Shown: positions 5,795 through 6,721 of the stretch, in pieces
How positions within the stretch are numbered: the stretch's first letter is position 1
How the letters are laid out: each line of letters begins with the position of its first letter
DNA from: an uncultured Gammaproteobacteria bacterium
GTDB taxonomy: Bacteria; Pseudomonadota; Gammaproteobacteria; CAJQNE01
NCBI GenBank assembly: GCA_905479545.1
Contig: CAJQNE010000089.1
Span: 1 to 6,721, forward strand
Reading direction: 5' to 3'
DNA length: 6,721 nt
Made by a program: the position numbers and the translations under genes
The notes under the pieces: model-generated
Seen by the model: the letters and a program-made list of their open reading frames with translations, nothing else
What the model was told of the DNA's origin: nothing
Databases searched by the model: none

Positions 5795-6721
5795 ATGTCT
5801 CGCGTATTTAATTTCAGTGCCGGCCCGGCTATGTTGCCCGCCGATGTTTTACAGCAAGCCAGCGAAGAAATGCTGGATTGGAATGGCTCAGGCATGTCCG
5901 TAATGGAAATGAGTCATCGCGGTAAAGAGTTCGTTTCGATAGCTGAGGCAGCCGAAGCCGATCTGCGTGAGTTGATGGGGGTTCCATCGAACTACAAAGT
6001 GCTGTTTTTGCAAGGTGGCGCCACCGGGCAGTTTGCCGGTATTCCGTTAAACCTAATGCCCGAAGGCGGCAATGCTGATTACGTGGTGAACGGCAGTTGG
6101 GGCAAAAAAGCTATTAAAGAAGTAGCAAAATACGGTGCCGGAAATTTAACCGCGACCAGCGCCACTGATGACGGAAAATTTACTACCGCGCCTGCTCGTG
6201 ATACCTGGAAATTAAGTGACAGTGCCAGCTATGTGCACATCACTCAGAATGAGACCATTGAGGGTGTTGAGTATCACGGTGCTCCGGATGTAGGTTCGGT
6301 GCCGCTTGTGTCGGATTTTTCGTCGACCATTTTGTCACGGCCTGTTGATGTTGAAAAATACGGCCTGATTTATGCCGGCGCACAGAAGAATATTGGTCCG
6401 TCCGGTTTAACCATCGTTATCGTTCGTGATGACTTAGTGGGCAATGCCCGCAGCACCACGCCGATGGTATTTGATTACGCTCAGCAAGCGGCGGCGGACT
6501 CAATGTTAAACACCCCGCCTTGCTATGCGTGGTACATCTGCGGCTTGGTATTCAAGCGCCTGAAAGCTCAAGGCGGGTTGGCTGCGCAGTTCGAAATTAA
6601 TCAGCGTAAAGCCGGTAAGTTGTATGCTGCTATTGACCAGTCTTCGTTTTATGCCAACAGTGTGGATAAAGAATATCGGTCGCTAATGAACGTGCCGTTC
6701 ACACTGGCGAACGCCGACTTG
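5795..6721 (+). CDS. serC: Phosphoserine aminotransferase, 5' part
   Basis: SerC converts 3-phosphohydroxypyruvate and glutamate to phosphoserine in serine synthesis, and the analogous phosphohydroxythreonine step in pyridoxal phosphate synthesis. The frame is open for 309 codons to the window edge; the family is about 360 residues, so roughly 50 C-terminal residues are missing because of the window end, not a mutation. It begins MSRVFNFSAGPAMLP, and shows the phosphate-binding HRGKEF at 41-46, QGGATGQF at 73-80, W102 in NGSWGKK that stacks on the cofactor, D174 in VSDFSS, and the Schiff-base lysine K198 in YAGAQKNIGPSG. NTPPCYAWY and RSLMNVPF, typical of the family's C-terminal part, are also present. 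The start is set by a good Shine-Dalgarno, GAGGAA at 5785-5790. gyrA-serC adjacency is common in gammaproteobacteria, usually continuing with pheA. Confidence 0.97.
   Translation, partial: MSRVFNFSAGPAMLPADVLQQASEEMLDWNGSGMSVMEMSHRGKEFVSIAEAAEADLRELMGVPSNYKVLFLQGGATGQFAGIPLNLMPEGGNADYVVNGSWGKKAIKEVAKYGAGNLTATSATDDGKFTTAPARDTWKLSDSASYVHITQNETIEGVEYHGAPDVGSVPLVSDFSSTILSRPVDVEKYGLIYAGAQKNIGPSGLTIVIVRDDLVGNARSTTPMVFDYAQQAAADSMLNTPPCYAWYICGLVFKRLKAQGGLAAQFEINQRKAGKLYAAIDQSSFYANSVDKEYRSLMNVPFTLANADL

Overview
The window is a block of housekeeping genes, all on the + strand, from a chromosome that looks gammaproteobacterial. The evidence for that is gyrA followed directly by serC, a ribB-type gene with a degenerate GTP cyclohydrolase II-like tail followed by ribH and nusB, and protein motifs close to those I know from Escherichia coli and Pseudomonas. 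GyrA carries Thr at position 83, as in Pseudomonas. Base composition is moderate, near 50% GC by eye. I cannot name the genus; a marine relative of the Pseudomonas/Cellvibrio lineages is a guess.

Layout. 1-307: 3' end of a ribB-type gene (RibBX/RibBA). 308-426: gap with a perfect-looking hairpin right after the stop codon. 427-897: ribH, lumazine synthase. 894-1412: nusB, overlapping ribH by ATGA. 1413-1501: short gap. 1502-2635: a class V PLP aminotransferase of the alanine/serine-glyoxylate type, closed by a strong intrinsic terminator at 2657-2692. 2636-3046: 411 bp with no convincing gene but several hairpins, a candidate extended -10 promoter and the gyrA leader. 3047-5728: complete gyrA with a TTG start. 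5729-5794: short gap with a GC-rich hairpin. 5795-6721: 5' part of serC, running off the window.

How they work together. The first three genes form the end of a riboflavin operon: the RibB domain makes dihydroxybutanone phosphate, RibH condenses it with the pyrimidine to make lumazine, and NusB (transcription antitermination and rRNA synthesis) is translationally coupled to ribH. The aminotransferase follows 89 bp later and may be read through or have its own promoter; the terminator then insulates this block from gyrA. gyrA and serC form the start of a second unit, which in related genomes continues with pheA and amino acid biosynthesis genes.

I found no previously undescribed system, mobile element, CRISPR array or RNA gene. 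The points most worth a second look are the structured 411-bp region before gyrA, the hairpin beside the gyrA ribosome binding site with its TTG start, the aminotransferase occupying the place where thiL often follows nusB, and the degenerate RibX-like domain.
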